From the NCBI GenBank assembly GCA_002840835.1, contig PHCQ01000034.1:1-49258 (forward strand): a DNA stretch of 49,258 nt, in the 5' to 3' direction. The notes under the pieces were generated by a model that searched no databases, had not been told where the DNA came from, and was given only the letters and a program-made list of their open reading frames with translations. Shown here piece by piece: positions 33,446 through 43,092 of the stretch. The position numbers were made by a program, and so were the translations under genes. The number at the start of each line of letters is the position of its first letter. The first letter of the stretch is position 1. Source of the DNA: Betaproteobacteria bacterium HGW-Betaproteobacteria-16. GTDB taxonomy: Bacteria > Pseudomonadota > Gammaproteobacteria > Burkholderiales > Burkholderiaceae_C.

Positions 33446-34582
33446 ATGCAATCGTCAATTGGAGAGGTACTCGCAGGAGTCACCTTGGTGGCGTTGCTCA
33501 CCGCGAGCGGATGTGGTGTGCCCACAGGGCGCAGCAACATAGCCCGCACGCAACCGCTGGATCCGGGCGAGATGACTCTCAAACTCGCCGAGCCGAAGAA
33601 CGGCCGGGCCCGTCCGTTGGTTGTGGTCCTGGCCGAAAACACCGGCACGGAAACCACGGACTTCGTTGTCCCTTATGGCGTATTGCATGAGGCCGAGGTT
33701 GCTGACGTTGTGACCGTGTCTACCGACCCTGGGACGGTCACCCTCATTCCGGCGCTGCGGGTACGCGCCGACATGACATTGGCGCAATTCGACGCCGAGG
33801 CGCCTGCCGGTGCGGATATCGTGATTGTTCCCGCAATGAAGCGCAACGACAGCCCGGACGTGCTCAACTGGGTTCGGGCCCAATCAGAAAAGGGGGCGGT
33901 ATTCGTGTCGATCTGCGAGGGCGCATGGGTCATCGCGAACGCAGGTCTTCTTGACGGGAAGTCGGCAACCACCCATTGGTTCGCGCTGGAGTCCATCGCC
34001 AAGCGGTTTCCTGGCACGACATGGGTTCGCGACAGCCGTTGGGTCGTCAGTGGAAATGTCATGACAACCACGGGTGTCAGCGCCTCGATCCCGGCATCCC
34101 TGGCACTGATTGAGTCCATCGCGGGGCGACCAGCGGCCGAACGCACCGCCAAAGGCTTGGGGGTGAACGCCTGGACCATCGAACACAACACGTCCGCATT
34201 TTCCTGGACAGCCAAGCACGTCACAGTTGCAGTCACCAACTGGCTTGCCTGGTGGCGGCATGAAACGGTGGAGATTCCGGTCGAGGGCGGATTCGACGAG
34301 ATCTCCATGGCGATGGCGGCAGACACTTGGTCTCGAACATATCGGTCACAGGCATTCGCAACAGGTGCCAGCGGCATTGTGCAGTCCCGTCGCGGACTGC
34401 ATGTCGAGACGGAAGCGGCATCGAGTCACCGTCATTTCATACTGACCAAGCCGAAAAGCGCGAAGACACTTGAGCGCATTGAAGCACTCGATGACATTGC
34501 GAACCGCTATGGCGACGCGACCGCAGATCTTGTGGCACTGGGGCTGGAGCAACGGAGAAGCAAATCCCGGCATGGGGACTGA
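33446..34582 (+). CDS. DJ-1/PfpI-type lipoprotein
   Basis: The 378-aa protein has a lipoprotein signal with lipobox LTASGC (Cys23). A DJ-1/PfpI (class I glutamine amidotransferase-like) domain spans residues about 55-250, with the nucleophile elbow VSICEGAWVIANAGLLDGKS (Cys157) followed by ATTHW. Most relatives with this layout are cytoplasmic or are AraC-type regulators; a membrane-anchored periplasmic form without a DNA-binding domain is unusual. The C-terminal 120 residues are unassigned. It is 71 bases after the MauG gene. Possible roles are a peroxide- or glyoxal-type stress hydrolase or a redox sensor; this is inference. Confidence 0.75.
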   Translation: MQSSIGEVLAGVTLVALLTASGCGVPTGRSNIARTQPLDPGEMTLKLAEPKNGRARPLVVVLAENTGTETTDFVVPYGVLHEAEVADVVTVSTDPGTVTLIPALRVRADMTLAQFDAEAPAGADIVIVPAMKRNDSPDVLNWVRAQSEKGAVFVSICEGAWVIANAGLLDGKSATTHWFALESIAKRFPGTTWVRDSRWVVSGNVMTTTGVSASIPASLALIESIAGRPAAERTAKGLGVNAWTIEHNTSAFSWTAKHVTVAVTNWLAWWRHETVEIPVEGGFDEISMAMAADTWSRTYRSQAFATGASGIVQSRRGLHVETEAASSHRHFILTKPKSAKTLERIEALDDIANRYGDATADLVALGLEQRRSKSRHGD

Positions 34583-34978
34583 CCTGATGAATGTTCGCCC
34601 AATGCCTCGTGTGCGAATAGGCATGCCGCGCCGGCAGTACACCCGCCGTCGGCGACCGGCTCCAACCGCTGCGAGGTCGCACACCGAACTGCGAAGGTCG
34701 CTCCAGGCTGGATGCCGTCACCTGCGGTGTGCGACTCAATGACCGCTGATACCTACATATCTGACGTTGAACCCATTGCGGATTTAACGCCGGGCCCTCC
34801 AGCCGGACAAGCAATGAGTGAGGGATCTAAACGTCGCCGCGAAACTTGAGTAGCAGTGCAGTGCAGTGCAGTGCAGCGCTTGCCTTGGCTGCCGTAAATT
34901 TGCCCGAATACTCAAACTGCTTATTGCGCCAGGCAGTAGCGATCAACTCCATGGAGGGCCAGCGCCCTTGCCGTCAAT
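34583..34978. other. Intergenic region with four tandem GCAGT units
   Basis: No gene is supported in these 396 bases. GCAGT is repeated four times at 34853-34872. The left part is GC-rich, with CGGGCCCTCCAGCCGG near 34792. The region lies between the DJ-1-like gene and the convergent end of the cobalamin operon, so terminators are expected, but I see no clear hairpin with a T-run. Confidence 0.45.
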
Positions 34979-35737
34979 TCAACCAAGCGCATCTTCTTCA
35001 AATGACGGGCTCAGCCGCACCGTTTCGCCAATGATCAGTAAGCCCGGTCGTGGACCATACGCCGGGGCGATCTTGACCAACCGGTTCAGGGGACAGGCCA
35101 GCACCGTCTGTGTGGGCCGGGTGCCGTCCTGCACGATGGCCGCGGGAGTATCGGACGGCAGTCCATGGGCGATCAAGGCCTGGGCAATCTGCGCCAGACG
35201 CTGAACGCCCATGTAGAACACCCGGGTCTGCCCCGCGCGCGCCAGGGCTTGCCAATCGTGGCTGGCTTGGTCGTCCGCCAAATGGCCTGGCAGAAACACG
35301 CAGCTGGCTGCAAGGTGGCGGTGCGTCAGCGGAATGGCCGCGGCGGCCGAGCAGCCGTTGGCTGCTGTCACACCGGGCACCACCTCGAACGCAATGCCGG
35401 CCGCCTGCAGCGCCAGCACTTCCTCGCCACCGCGCCCGAAGACATAGGGGTCACCACCTTTGAGTCGAACGACGCGCCGGCCCTGGCGCGCATGCGCCAC
35501 CAGCAGGTCATGGATCTCATCCTGGGGGACGGCGTGATTTCCCAGCGCCTTACCCACGTACACCCGCAGGGCGGTGGCCGGGATCAGCGCCAGCACATCC
35601 TCGGCGATCAGCCGGTCGTGCACCACCACCTGGGCCTGTTCCAGCCGGTTCAGCGCGCGCAGCGTCATCAGGTCGGCCGGTCCCGGCCCGGCACCAACGA
35701 TGCAGACGGAGCCCGCGGCGGGTACCTCACTCACCAT
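34979..35737 (-). CDS. cobA: Uroporphyrinogen-III C-methyltransferase
   Basis: The 252-aa SAM-dependent tetrapyrrole methylase has VGAGPGPADLMTLRAL (about residues 14-29), RLKGGDPYVFGRGGEE (91-106) and VVPGVTAANGCSAA. It adds methyl groups at C2 and C7 of uroporphyrinogen III to give precorrin-2, the first committed step toward B12 and sirohaem. It lacks the CysG dehydrogenase/ferrochelatase part. It is the last gene of the cobalamin operon, and its start overlaps the end of the ferredoxin gene by 11 bases. Confidence 0.93.
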   Translation of the reverse strand: MVSEVPAAGSVCIVGAGPGPADLMTLRALNRLEQAQVVVHDRLIAEDVLALIPATALRVYVGKALGNHAVPQDEIHDLLVAHARQGRRVVRLKGGDPYVFGRGGEEVLALQAAGIAFEVVPGVTAANGCSAAAAIPLTHRHLAASCVFLPGHLADDQASHDWQALARAGQTRVFYMGVQRLAQIAQALIAHGLPSDTPAAIVQDGTRPTQTVLACPLNRLVKIAPAYGPRPGLLIIGETVRLSPSFEEDALG

Positions 35738-36077
35738 CGATGACCCCCGGTCCCTGGTGGAACACCAGATCGGCGACCACCTGCCCGCCCACGAGGTGCT
35801 GCCCGATGATGCGGTCCATGTTGTCGGGGGTCACGCCGTGGTACCAGGTGCCGTCGGGCTGTACGCACAGGATGGGGCCGCCCTTGCAGGCAGCAAAACA
35901 GCTCACGCGGCTGCGCTTCACGCGTAGCGCACCTTCGTTCAGCCCAGCGGCCTTGAATTTCTCGCCCAGGCTGTCGAACAGCGCCTGCGATGCGCCGTCC
36001 TGCGTGCATCGCGCGCCGGTGCAGACCAGCAGGTGCCGGCGGTAGTCACTGATGCGGGGCTTCTCCGGGGTACTCAT
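35727..36077 (-). CDS. Thioredoxin-like [2Fe-2S] ferredoxin (CbiW-like)
   Basis: The 116-aa protein has LLVCTGARCTQDGASQ near residues 16-31 and VSCFAACKGGPILCVQPDG near 58-76. These are the four-cysteine pattern of thioredoxin-fold 2Fe-2S ferredoxins, which in several bacteria are encoded within cobalamin clusters. It probably supplies electrons to a reductive step of corrin-ring synthesis or to cobalt reduction. The start codon overlaps the cobJ stop in ATGA, and its end overlaps cobA, so it is embedded in the operon. Confidence 0.82.
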   Translation of the reverse strand: MSTPEKPRISDYRRHLLVCTGARCTQDGASQALFDSLGEKFKAAGLNEGALRVKRSRVSCFAACKGGPILCVQPDGTWYHGVTPDNMDRIIGQHLVGGQVVADLVFHQGPGVIDGE

Positions 36078-37093
36078 GCTTCTGTTTCCTCGGCCCCGGC
36101 CTCGGTCGGTTCGTGTTCGTCGGGTGTCGCCAGCACCTGTGCGATGTAGTCGGCGGGCAGGCGGTGTCGGCGTGCGAGTTCGGTCAGGCCCAGGCCGGAC
36201 GCATGTTCGGCGCGCACCCCTTCAATCCAGCCCAGCAGGCCGCTGGAAAGCGAGCGGCCAGCCTTCTCGCCCTCGCGGGTCTCGAAGCCCTGGTCCACGT
36301 CGTACTTGTTGGCATAGCCGCGCGGGGTGACCATCAGCCCGGCGCGCAGGAAGGTGCTGCTGTTGCCGATCAGCACGGTGCTGAGCATGCCGATCTCCTG
36401 TTCGGCCATCTGGTCCAGGGTGGTGTGCACGATCTGCTGGCGGCGTCGGTAGGCGCTCTTGACGATCGCCACCGGCGTGTCGGGCCGGCGGTGCCGCAGG
36501 AACAGCGCCTGAGCCTGCACGATCTGCTGGGTGCGGCGCCCGCTCTTGGGGTTGTAGAGCGCCACCACGAAGTCGGCCGCCGCCGCTGCGTCGAGCCGCC
36601 GGGCAATCACCGGCCAGGGTGTCAGCAGGTCGGACAGCGAGACGGAACAGAAGTCGTGCGTGAGGGGCGCACCGACCAGGGCGGCGCAGGCGTTGATCGC
36701 CGAGGCGCCAGGCACGATCTCCACCATCACGTCATCTTCCGGCGTCCAGCCGGCCTGGAACAGCACCTCGTAGGTCGGGCCGGCCATGCCGTAGACGCCG
36801 GCATCGCCTGACGAGATCAGTGCCACCTTCTTGCCCGCACGGGCCGCTTCCAGCGCGTGGACGGCGCGGTCCAGCTCTTCGGTCATGCCCTTTCGCACGA
36901 CTTCCTTGCCGTCCAGCAGGTCGGCCACCAGCTTGATGTAAGTGACATAGCCCACCACCACATCGGCCTCGGCGATGGCAGCGCGCGCACGCGTGGTCAT
37001 GTGGTCGGTGTGGCCAGGGCCGATGCCCACCAGGCTGATGCTGCCGGTGGTGCCTGCGTTGCGCGGGGTGGTGACGGGGGTATCGATGGTCAT
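36074..37093 (-). CDS. cobJ: Precorrin-3B C17-methyltransferase
   Basis: The 339-aa protein starts MTIDTPVTTPRNAG with an AAGGAA site. It has ISLVGIGPGHTDHMTTRARA, VALISSGDAGVYGMAGP, EIVPGASAINACAALVGAPL and ADFVVALYNPKSGRR, the CobJ/CbiH marks. It methylates C17 and drives ring contraction. About 60 extra C-terminal residues (RSLSSGLLGWIEGVR onward) exceed the bare enzyme and resemble the small CobE/CbiG-adjacent or Cys-free extensions of some homologues; their role is unknown. It follows the CbiG-BluB fusion by 40 bases and overlaps the ferredoxin gene. Confidence 0.92.
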   Translation of the reverse strand: MTIDTPVTTPRNAGTTGSISLVGIGPGHTDHMTTRARAAIAEADVVVGYVTYIKLVADLLDGKEVVRKGMTEELDRAVHALEAARAGKKVALISSGDAGVYGMAGPTYEVLFQAGWTPEDDVMVEIVPGASAINACAALVGAPLTHDFCSVSLSDLLTPWPVIARRLDAAAAADFVVALYNPKSGRRTQQIVQAQALFLRHRRPDTPVAIVKSAYRRRQQIVHTTLDQMAEQEIGMLSTVLIGNSSTFLRAGLMVTPRGYANKYDVDQGFETREGEKAGRSLSSGLLGWIEGVRAEHASGLGLTELARRHRLPADYIAQVLATPDEHEPTEAGAEETEA

Positions 37094-37133
37094 TTCGTTC
37101 CTTGTGACAAGCGAGAGTTCAACGGTAAAGCGA

Positions 37134-38258
37134 TCAGCCCAGCGGCAGGTGTTCCGGTGTGGCGCAGCTCCCGGTGTTCCAGGTCGGTTCCCAGGAGTTC
37201 TCGGTGAACACGGCCGACACCGGACGCGCCTGGCGCCACTGTTGCTGGATGAGCATGGGTGTTTCGTAGAAGCGATCCACCGGACCGATGCACAACAGGC
37301 CCAGCGGCGCTGCACCCACGGGCAGCGACAGCAGCCTGCGCAGGTCGCCGGGTTCGAACAACGACACCCATCCGAGACCGAGGTTTTCGGCGCGCGCGGC
37401 CAGCCAGAGGTTCTGGACGGCGGCGCCCGCCGAGCACCACGCCATTTCGCTCGCCAGCGTGCGGCGACCGAATAGCGTGCCGTCGTCTGGCGCCAGCACC
37501 AGCGCCCACAACTCGGCGCACTCGCGCACGCCTTCCACCTTCAGTGCCAGGAACTCGGCCGCACGGGGCCCCATGGCCTGCGCGGTGCGCATTCGCTCTT
37601 CGTCCACGGTGGCGGCCAGCCGCTCGCGCAATGCAGGGTCGGTGATGCGCAGCACGCGCAGCGGCTGCATCAGACCCACCGATGGCGCCGCCAGCAAGGC
37701 CGCCTGCAGACGCGCACGCACATCTTCGGCGACCTGTGCACCCGCAGTGAAGTGGCGCATGTCGCGCCGCACCTGCATCAGCGACTGCACCGCCTCTCGC
37801 TCGGCGGCCGTGAAGCAACGCGCCGGATCGGTGTTGGCGACACAGGGCGGGATGGCCGCGCGGGGCATCACGCGCGCCACGGACACGGTGGCATTGCGTC
37901 CATCGTCGCCGCGCAGCCGGTGCTTTTCGATGCACAAGGCGGAGGCCTCGGTGGTGCCGGCGGCGAGCAAGGCGGCGGCTTCGGATACCGAGGGGCTGCC
38001 GGTGTGGCGGCGCACGGTCTCCGACGGGTTGGGCACCACCACCTCGGCCAGCTGGGTGGCGGGGTAGAAGTGCAGCGGCCAGCCGGCCTGCGCCGCCAGC
38101 GCCAGCAGCCCGGTCTCGTCGGCCTTGAGCGTGATGCTGCCCACGCTGCTCACCTGCCCGCGGTGAAGGCCGGCCATGGCCAGCGCCTCGTCGACCGCGC
38201 GCGCTAGCGTGGCCAGCGGCGTGCCGCGGTCGCAGCCGATGCCGAGGGCCACCTTCAT
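37134..38258 (-). CDS. CbiG C-terminal (CobE-like) domain fused to BluB
   Basis: The 374-aa protein begins MKVALGIGCDRGTPLATLAR, the CbiG_C/CobE domain (about residues 1-130, with SVGSITLKADETGLLALA and SVSEAAALLA). From about residue 165 it is a BluB-type flavin enzyme with RRDMRHFTAGAQV, APSVGLMQPLRVLRITDP, LGLGWVSLFEPGDLRRLLSL and CIGPVDRFYETPML. BluB uses oxygen to turn reduced FMN into 5,6-dimethylbenzimidazole, the lower ligand of B12. The gene overlaps the CbiG N-terminal gene in ATGA. Splitting CbiG and joining its C-terminal half to a lower-ligand enzyme is unusual. Confidence 0.85.
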   Translation of the reverse strand: MKVALGIGCDRGTPLATLARAVDEALAMAGLHRGQVSSVGSITLKADETGLLALAAQAGWPLHFYPATQLAEVVVPNPSETVRRHTGSPSVSEAAALLAAGTTEASALCIEKHRLRGDDGRNATVSVARVMPRAAIPPCVANTDPARCFTAAEREAVQSLMQVRRDMRHFTAGAQVAEDVRARLQAALLAAPSVGLMQPLRVLRITDPALRERLAATVDEERMRTAQAMGPRAAEFLALKVEGVRECAELWALVLAPDDGTLFGRRTLASEMAWCSAGAAVQNLWLAARAENLGLGWVSLFEPGDLRRLLSLPVGAAPLGLLCIGPVDRFYETPMLIQQQWRQARPVSAVFTENSWEPTWNTGSCATPEHLPLG

Positions 38259-39037
38259 GCCGCGGCCCCGGTGGCGGCGCCGGTGCCCGTGGGCTGTGGC
38301 GGGCGGTACACCACCAGGCGTTCGTGCAGCGTCTGCCACAGCGCCTCGTCCACCGGGCGGTGGGTAATCCACAGCACCGCCCGGTAGCGGGCCAGATCCA
38401 CATCTTCCAGGCGCGTGTAGCGGTGGATGCTGGGCGGCAGCGGCGTGGGCCGGGTCCACCAGTGCGGGCTGCCGGCCTCCTGCACCACGGCCACGGCCTC
38501 TTCGTTGACCACGGCGGCCGAGACGCGGGTGATGTTGAGCTTTGGGGCTTCGACACGCCAGCCCAGTTCACGGCCCAGGATGTCGACCGGGATGGTCTTG
38601 CCCACGTCCGACGCGGTGGTCAGCACCGCCGTGGCGCCCAGCAGCGCGGCCACGGTTTCCGCCATGGCGTTGGCGCCGCCCACGTGGCCCGAGATCACCG
38701 GGATGACGAACTGGCCGGCGTCGTCCACCACCAGCACGCCGGGATCCTCGTCCTTGCTCTTCAGGTGGGGCGCGATCAGCCGCACCACGGCGCCCAGCGA
38801 GACGAAGAACACGATCTGGTCGAACTGCGCGAACAGGTCGCCGATCTGGTCCTTGAACGCGCCCTCGTAGGTCTGTAGCGGGTTCGGCAGGCCGGCGAAG
38901 GCGTCGGCGAACCTGGCGGCCACGCAGACACTTGCCGTGGGTAGCGCGCGCGCCAGCGTGGCGGCCTGCGCAGTGCCGTGTTTGGTGATAGCGACCAGGC
39001 AGGCGCGGGGCGGCGTGGTGGGGTTGTCCAGGCTCAT
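38255..39037 (-). CDS. cbiG: CbiG N-terminal and central domains
   Basis: The 260-aa protein contains VFFVSLGAVVRLIAPHLKSK, then PGVLVVDDAGQFVIPVISGH, then GGANAMAETVAALLGATAVL and TTASDVGKTIPVDILGRELG, the CbiG N-terminal hydrolase fold that opens the delta-lactone of cobalt-precorrin-5A and releases acetaldehyde. The central domain follows to about residue 230. The usual C-terminal domain is encoded by the next, overlapping gene. GGAGA precedes the ATG, which overlaps the cobI stop in ATGA. The C-terminus is Ala/Gly/Thr-rich. Confidence 0.9.
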   Translation of the reverse strand: MSLDNPTTPPRACLVAITKHGTAQAATLARALPTASVCVAARFADAFAGLPNPLQTYEGAFKDQIGDLFAQFDQIVFFVSLGAVVRLIAPHLKSKDEDPGVLVVDDAGQFVIPVISGHVGGANAMAETVAALLGATAVLTTASDVGKTIPVDILGRELGWRVEAPKLNITRVSAAVVNEEAVAVVQEAGSPHWWTRPTPLPPSIHRYTRLEDVDLARYRAVLWITHRPVDEALWQTLHERLVVYRPPQPTGTGAATGAAA

Positions 39038-39870
39038 GGTGCGGTCTCCGGCGCGTGCTGTCTGTCCTGCGCGTTCTGCGACGACGCGGGGCCGTCCTTT
39101 TTCAGGCAACCCTTGATGCGCTCGCCGCGCACGCGGTGCGGGTTCTTCACGATCAGCAGCGAGAGGTAGCTGACCTTGCTGCCGCGCAGCGTGAGCAGTT
39201 CGGGGCCGGACAGCCGGCGCTCGTCCTGCGCGCCCACACGCTCTACGAAATGCGCGCCGGCCAGCAGCTCGCGCGCCTGCAGCCAGTCCAGCAGGTCCTC
39301 GATCAGCGGCTTGATCTTCATCAGCACCAGGGTGTCGAAGTCGGGCAGCAACCGGTCGACCGCGCCCACGCCGTAGGCGGCCGGCACGATGGCCACGGTG
39401 TCGTCCTGTTCGGCGAAGGGTTCGCCCACGTCGGCGCAGGCGGCGGTGAAGGAATTGACGCCCGCCGTCACCCGCACCGGCACCAGCTCATCGAGCCCGC
39501 GCACGGTGCGCGCCAGGTGGCCGAAGGTGGCGTAGGTGGAGGCATCGCCCTCGACGAGGAACAGCACGTCGCGCCCGGCCTGCAGCCAGGGCAGCACCGT
39601 GTGCGCGGCCTTCAGCCAGGCGCGCGCCAGCTTCTCACCGTCGTGCGTCATCGGGAACACCAGCGGGGTGTGGGTCTCTGGCAGCGGCAGCCCGACGCGC
39701 TGCACGATGTCCAGCGCGTAGCTCGGCGTCTTGCCGCTGCGCACCGGGTAGACCCAGACCGCGTCGCGGCGCTCCAGCGCCGCCCAGGCCGCACGGGTGA
39801 TGAGGCCAGGGTCGCCCGGGCCCAGCGAGATGCCGTGCAGCATGCCCATGGGGGTGGCGGGTTCAGCCAT
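39034..39870 (-). CDS. cobI: Precorrin-2 C20-methyltransferase
   Basis: The 278-aa protein has LHGISLGPGDPGLITRAAW (from residue 11), VLFLVEGDASTYATFGHLAR, RVTAGVNSFTAACADVGEPF and LVLMKIKPLIEDLLDWL, typical of CobI/CbiL. It methylates C20 of (cobalt-)precorrin-2. I start at MAEPATP; the internal ATG eight residues later would also give a complete enzyme. Its start overlaps the cobL stop by eight bases. The last 40 residues (RIKGCLKKDGPASSQNAQ onward) are a non-conserved tail. Confidence 0.92.
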   Translation of the reverse strand: MAEPATPMGMLHGISLGPGDPGLITRAAWAALERRDAVWVYPVRSGKTPSYALDIVQRVGLPLPETHTPLVFPMTHDGEKLARAWLKAAHTVLPWLQAGRDVLFLVEGDASTYATFGHLARTVRGLDELVPVRVTAGVNSFTAACADVGEPFAEQDDTVAIVPAAYGVGAVDRLLPDFDTLVLMKIKPLIEDLLDWLQARELLAGAHFVERVGAQDERRLSGPELLTLRGSKVSYLSLLIVKNPHRVRGERIKGCLKKDGPASSQNAQDRQHAPETAP

Positions 39871-41211
39871 GCGCGGTCTCCTCCGCCACCAGCGGCTCGG
39901 TCTGGCCGAGGCCCATGGGGCCCACACCGGCGCACACCAGCCACACCGGGTTCTCGGCCGCCATGCGGTGCATGTGCAGGATGGGCCGGCTGCGCGCGGC
40001 CTGCAGCTGCAGCACGTCCCAGTCGGCGTTCAGTGACTGCAGCGCCTGGGTGGCGGTGGCCAGGTTCTCCAGTGTCACGAAGTTCATCACCAGCCAGCCG
40101 CCGGGTCGCAGGCGCCGCAGCACCTGCTCGATCAGTCCGGCCAGCTCGCCGCCCGAGCCCCCGATGAACACCGCGTCGGGGTCGGGCCAGTCCTCCAGGC
40201 CCTCGGGCGCCTTGCCGTGCTGCAAAGTGTAGTTGCTGACGCCGAAAGCTGCATGGTTGCGCCGGGCGATGGCGTGGTCGGCCTCGTTCTTCTCGATGGC
40301 GAACACATGGCCCTGCGGGCACAGGCGGGCGGCTTCCAGACCCACCGAGCCGCTGCCGGCACCGATGTCCCAGACCACGCTGTCGGCGCGCAGCTGCAGC
40401 CGCGCCAGGCTGACGGCGCGCACCTCCTGCTTGGTGATCAGGCCTTTCTCGGGCTGACGCTGCTCGAAGGCGCTGTCGGCCAGGCCGAAGCGCACCGGGT
40501 GCGGTCGCGGCCGGGTGCGCCACAGAAGCACCACGTTCAGCTCGGCAAAGCGCATGCTGGCCGCATCGGTGGGACTGAGCTGCGCATGCACCTGTTCGTC
40601 GGCCTGCAGCAGGTTTTCGGCCACGGCCATGTGGAAGTCGCTGCCCAGGCCTTCGGCCAGCAGCAGGCGGGCGATGCGGTCGGGGCTGTTGGCCGGGCTG
40701 GTCAGCAGCAGCAGGCGCTGCTCGGCGCGCAGCGCCTGGGCCAGGGCGTATAGGCCGTGCGAGGGCGGGGCGCCGCGCTGCCACTCGCCCGCGTCAGCGG
40801 CGTGCACGGAGACGATGCGTGCGTCCTGCCAGGCCAGGCCCACGCGGGCGCAGGCCAGTTGCAGGGTCGAGAGGTTGGGCAGGATCTCCAGCGCGTCCAG
40901 GCACAGGTGCTGGGCCAGGTAGGGCGCGATGCCGTGGCACAGCGGGTCGCCGGTGGCCAGCACCACGCAGGCCTGGTGGGCCTCGCGCGCGGCGCGCACC
41001 CAGCCGGGCACCGCCTTCAGCTGGCCTGTCAGGTCGTGGGTGACGGCGCCGGGTTTGAGCGCGTGCCGCAGCAGCGCCAGCGTGCGCGCGCCGCCGATCA
41101 CCACGTCGGCGGTGCGCAGATGGGCCAGTGCGGTGGCGCGGAGGCTGGCCACGCCGTCGTCGAGCACGCCGATCACGCGGCAGCGGTTGGGATCTTGGGA
41201 GGGCAGGTCGT

Positions 41212-41215
<4 letters not shown>
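39863..41215 (-). CDS. cobL: Precorrin-6Y C5,15-methyltransferase / decarboxylase
   Basis: The 450-aa protein is the CbiE-CbiT fusion. The N-terminal half (about residues 12-210) is a tetrapyrrole methylase with VLATGDPLCHGIAPYLAQHL and EILPNLSTLQLACARVGLAW. The C-terminal half (about 255-430) is a class I methyltransferase with VVWDIGAGSGSVGLEAARLC, KNEADHAIARRNHAAFG and PDAVFIGGSGGELAGLIEQV. It methylates C5 and C15 and decarboxylates the C12 acetate. The start overlaps the cbiD stop in ATGA. Confidence 0.94.
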
Positions 41216-42411
<1,196 letters not shown>

Positions 42412-43092
42412 TCAGGTGCCCTCGGCGCGCTGCTGTGCCTCGGCCAGCGCCAGCAGCGCGTGCAGGGCGGCGACCACCAGGGTGGAGCCGCCCTTGCGCC
42501 CGCGGATGACGATCCAGGGCACATCGGCGATCTGCGTCATCAGGTCTTTCGACTCTGCGGCCGACACGAAACCCACCGGCATGCCGACCACCAGGGCCGG
42601 GCGCACGCCGTCCTCCACGATCAGCCGCACGAGCTCGATCAGCGCGGTGGGGGCGTTGCCGATACCGACGATGGCGCCCTGCAGCAGGCCCAGGCGGTGC
42701 GCCTTGCGCATGGCCTGCACGGCGCGGGTGGTGTTCTGTGCCTGCGCCTGCCCAATCACGTCGGCGTCGCTGATGAACTGGTGCGTGGCCACGCCGAAGT
42801 GCGCCAGGCGCGGCCTCGACAGGCCCGAACAGATCATTTCCACATCGGCCACCACGGGCGCGCCGCCGCGCAGCATCGCGGCCACGCCCGCGCGCACCGC
42901 GTCGGGGTGGAAGTCGGTCAGGCCGTTGAACTCGAAGTCGGCGTTGGCGTGGATCATGCGCCGCACGATGGGCCACTGCTCGGCTGAGTAGTCGTGCGGC
43001 CCGGCCTCGGCGTCGATGATGGCGAAGCTGTCGTGTTCGATGGCCTGGCCGGCGGCGGTGAGCTGCTCGGTGACGGTGTTGACCGTGCTCAT
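42412..43092 (-). CDS. cobH: Precorrin-8X methylmutase
   Basis: The 226-aa protein has FAIIDAEAGPHDYSAEQWPI, VRRMIHANADFEFNGLTDFH, APVVADVEMICSGLSR, FGVATHQFISDADVIGQAQA and ALVVGMPVGFVSAAESKDLM, the CobH/CbiC family marks with the active-site His in MIHA. It moves the C11 methyl group to C12 to give (cobalt-)hydrogenobyrinic/cobyrinic acid. It overlaps the cbiX stop in ATGA. Length is standard. Confidence 0.94.
   Translation of the reverse strand: MSTVNTVTEQLTAAGQAIEHDSFAIIDAEAGPHDYSAEQWPIVRRMIHANADFEFNGLTDFHPDAVRAGVAAMLRGGAPVVADVEMICSGLSRPRLAHFGVATHQFISDADVIGQAQAQNTTRAVQAMRKAHRLGLLQGAIVGIGNAPTALIELVRLIVEDGVRPALVVGMPVGFVSAAESKDLMTQIADVPWIVIRGRKGGSTLVVAALHALLALAEAQQRAEGT

Noticed and set aside
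34853..34872. Tandem GCAGT units as a phase-variable tract
   Set aside because: Four units outside any gene or recognised promoter; too short and without a target gene.
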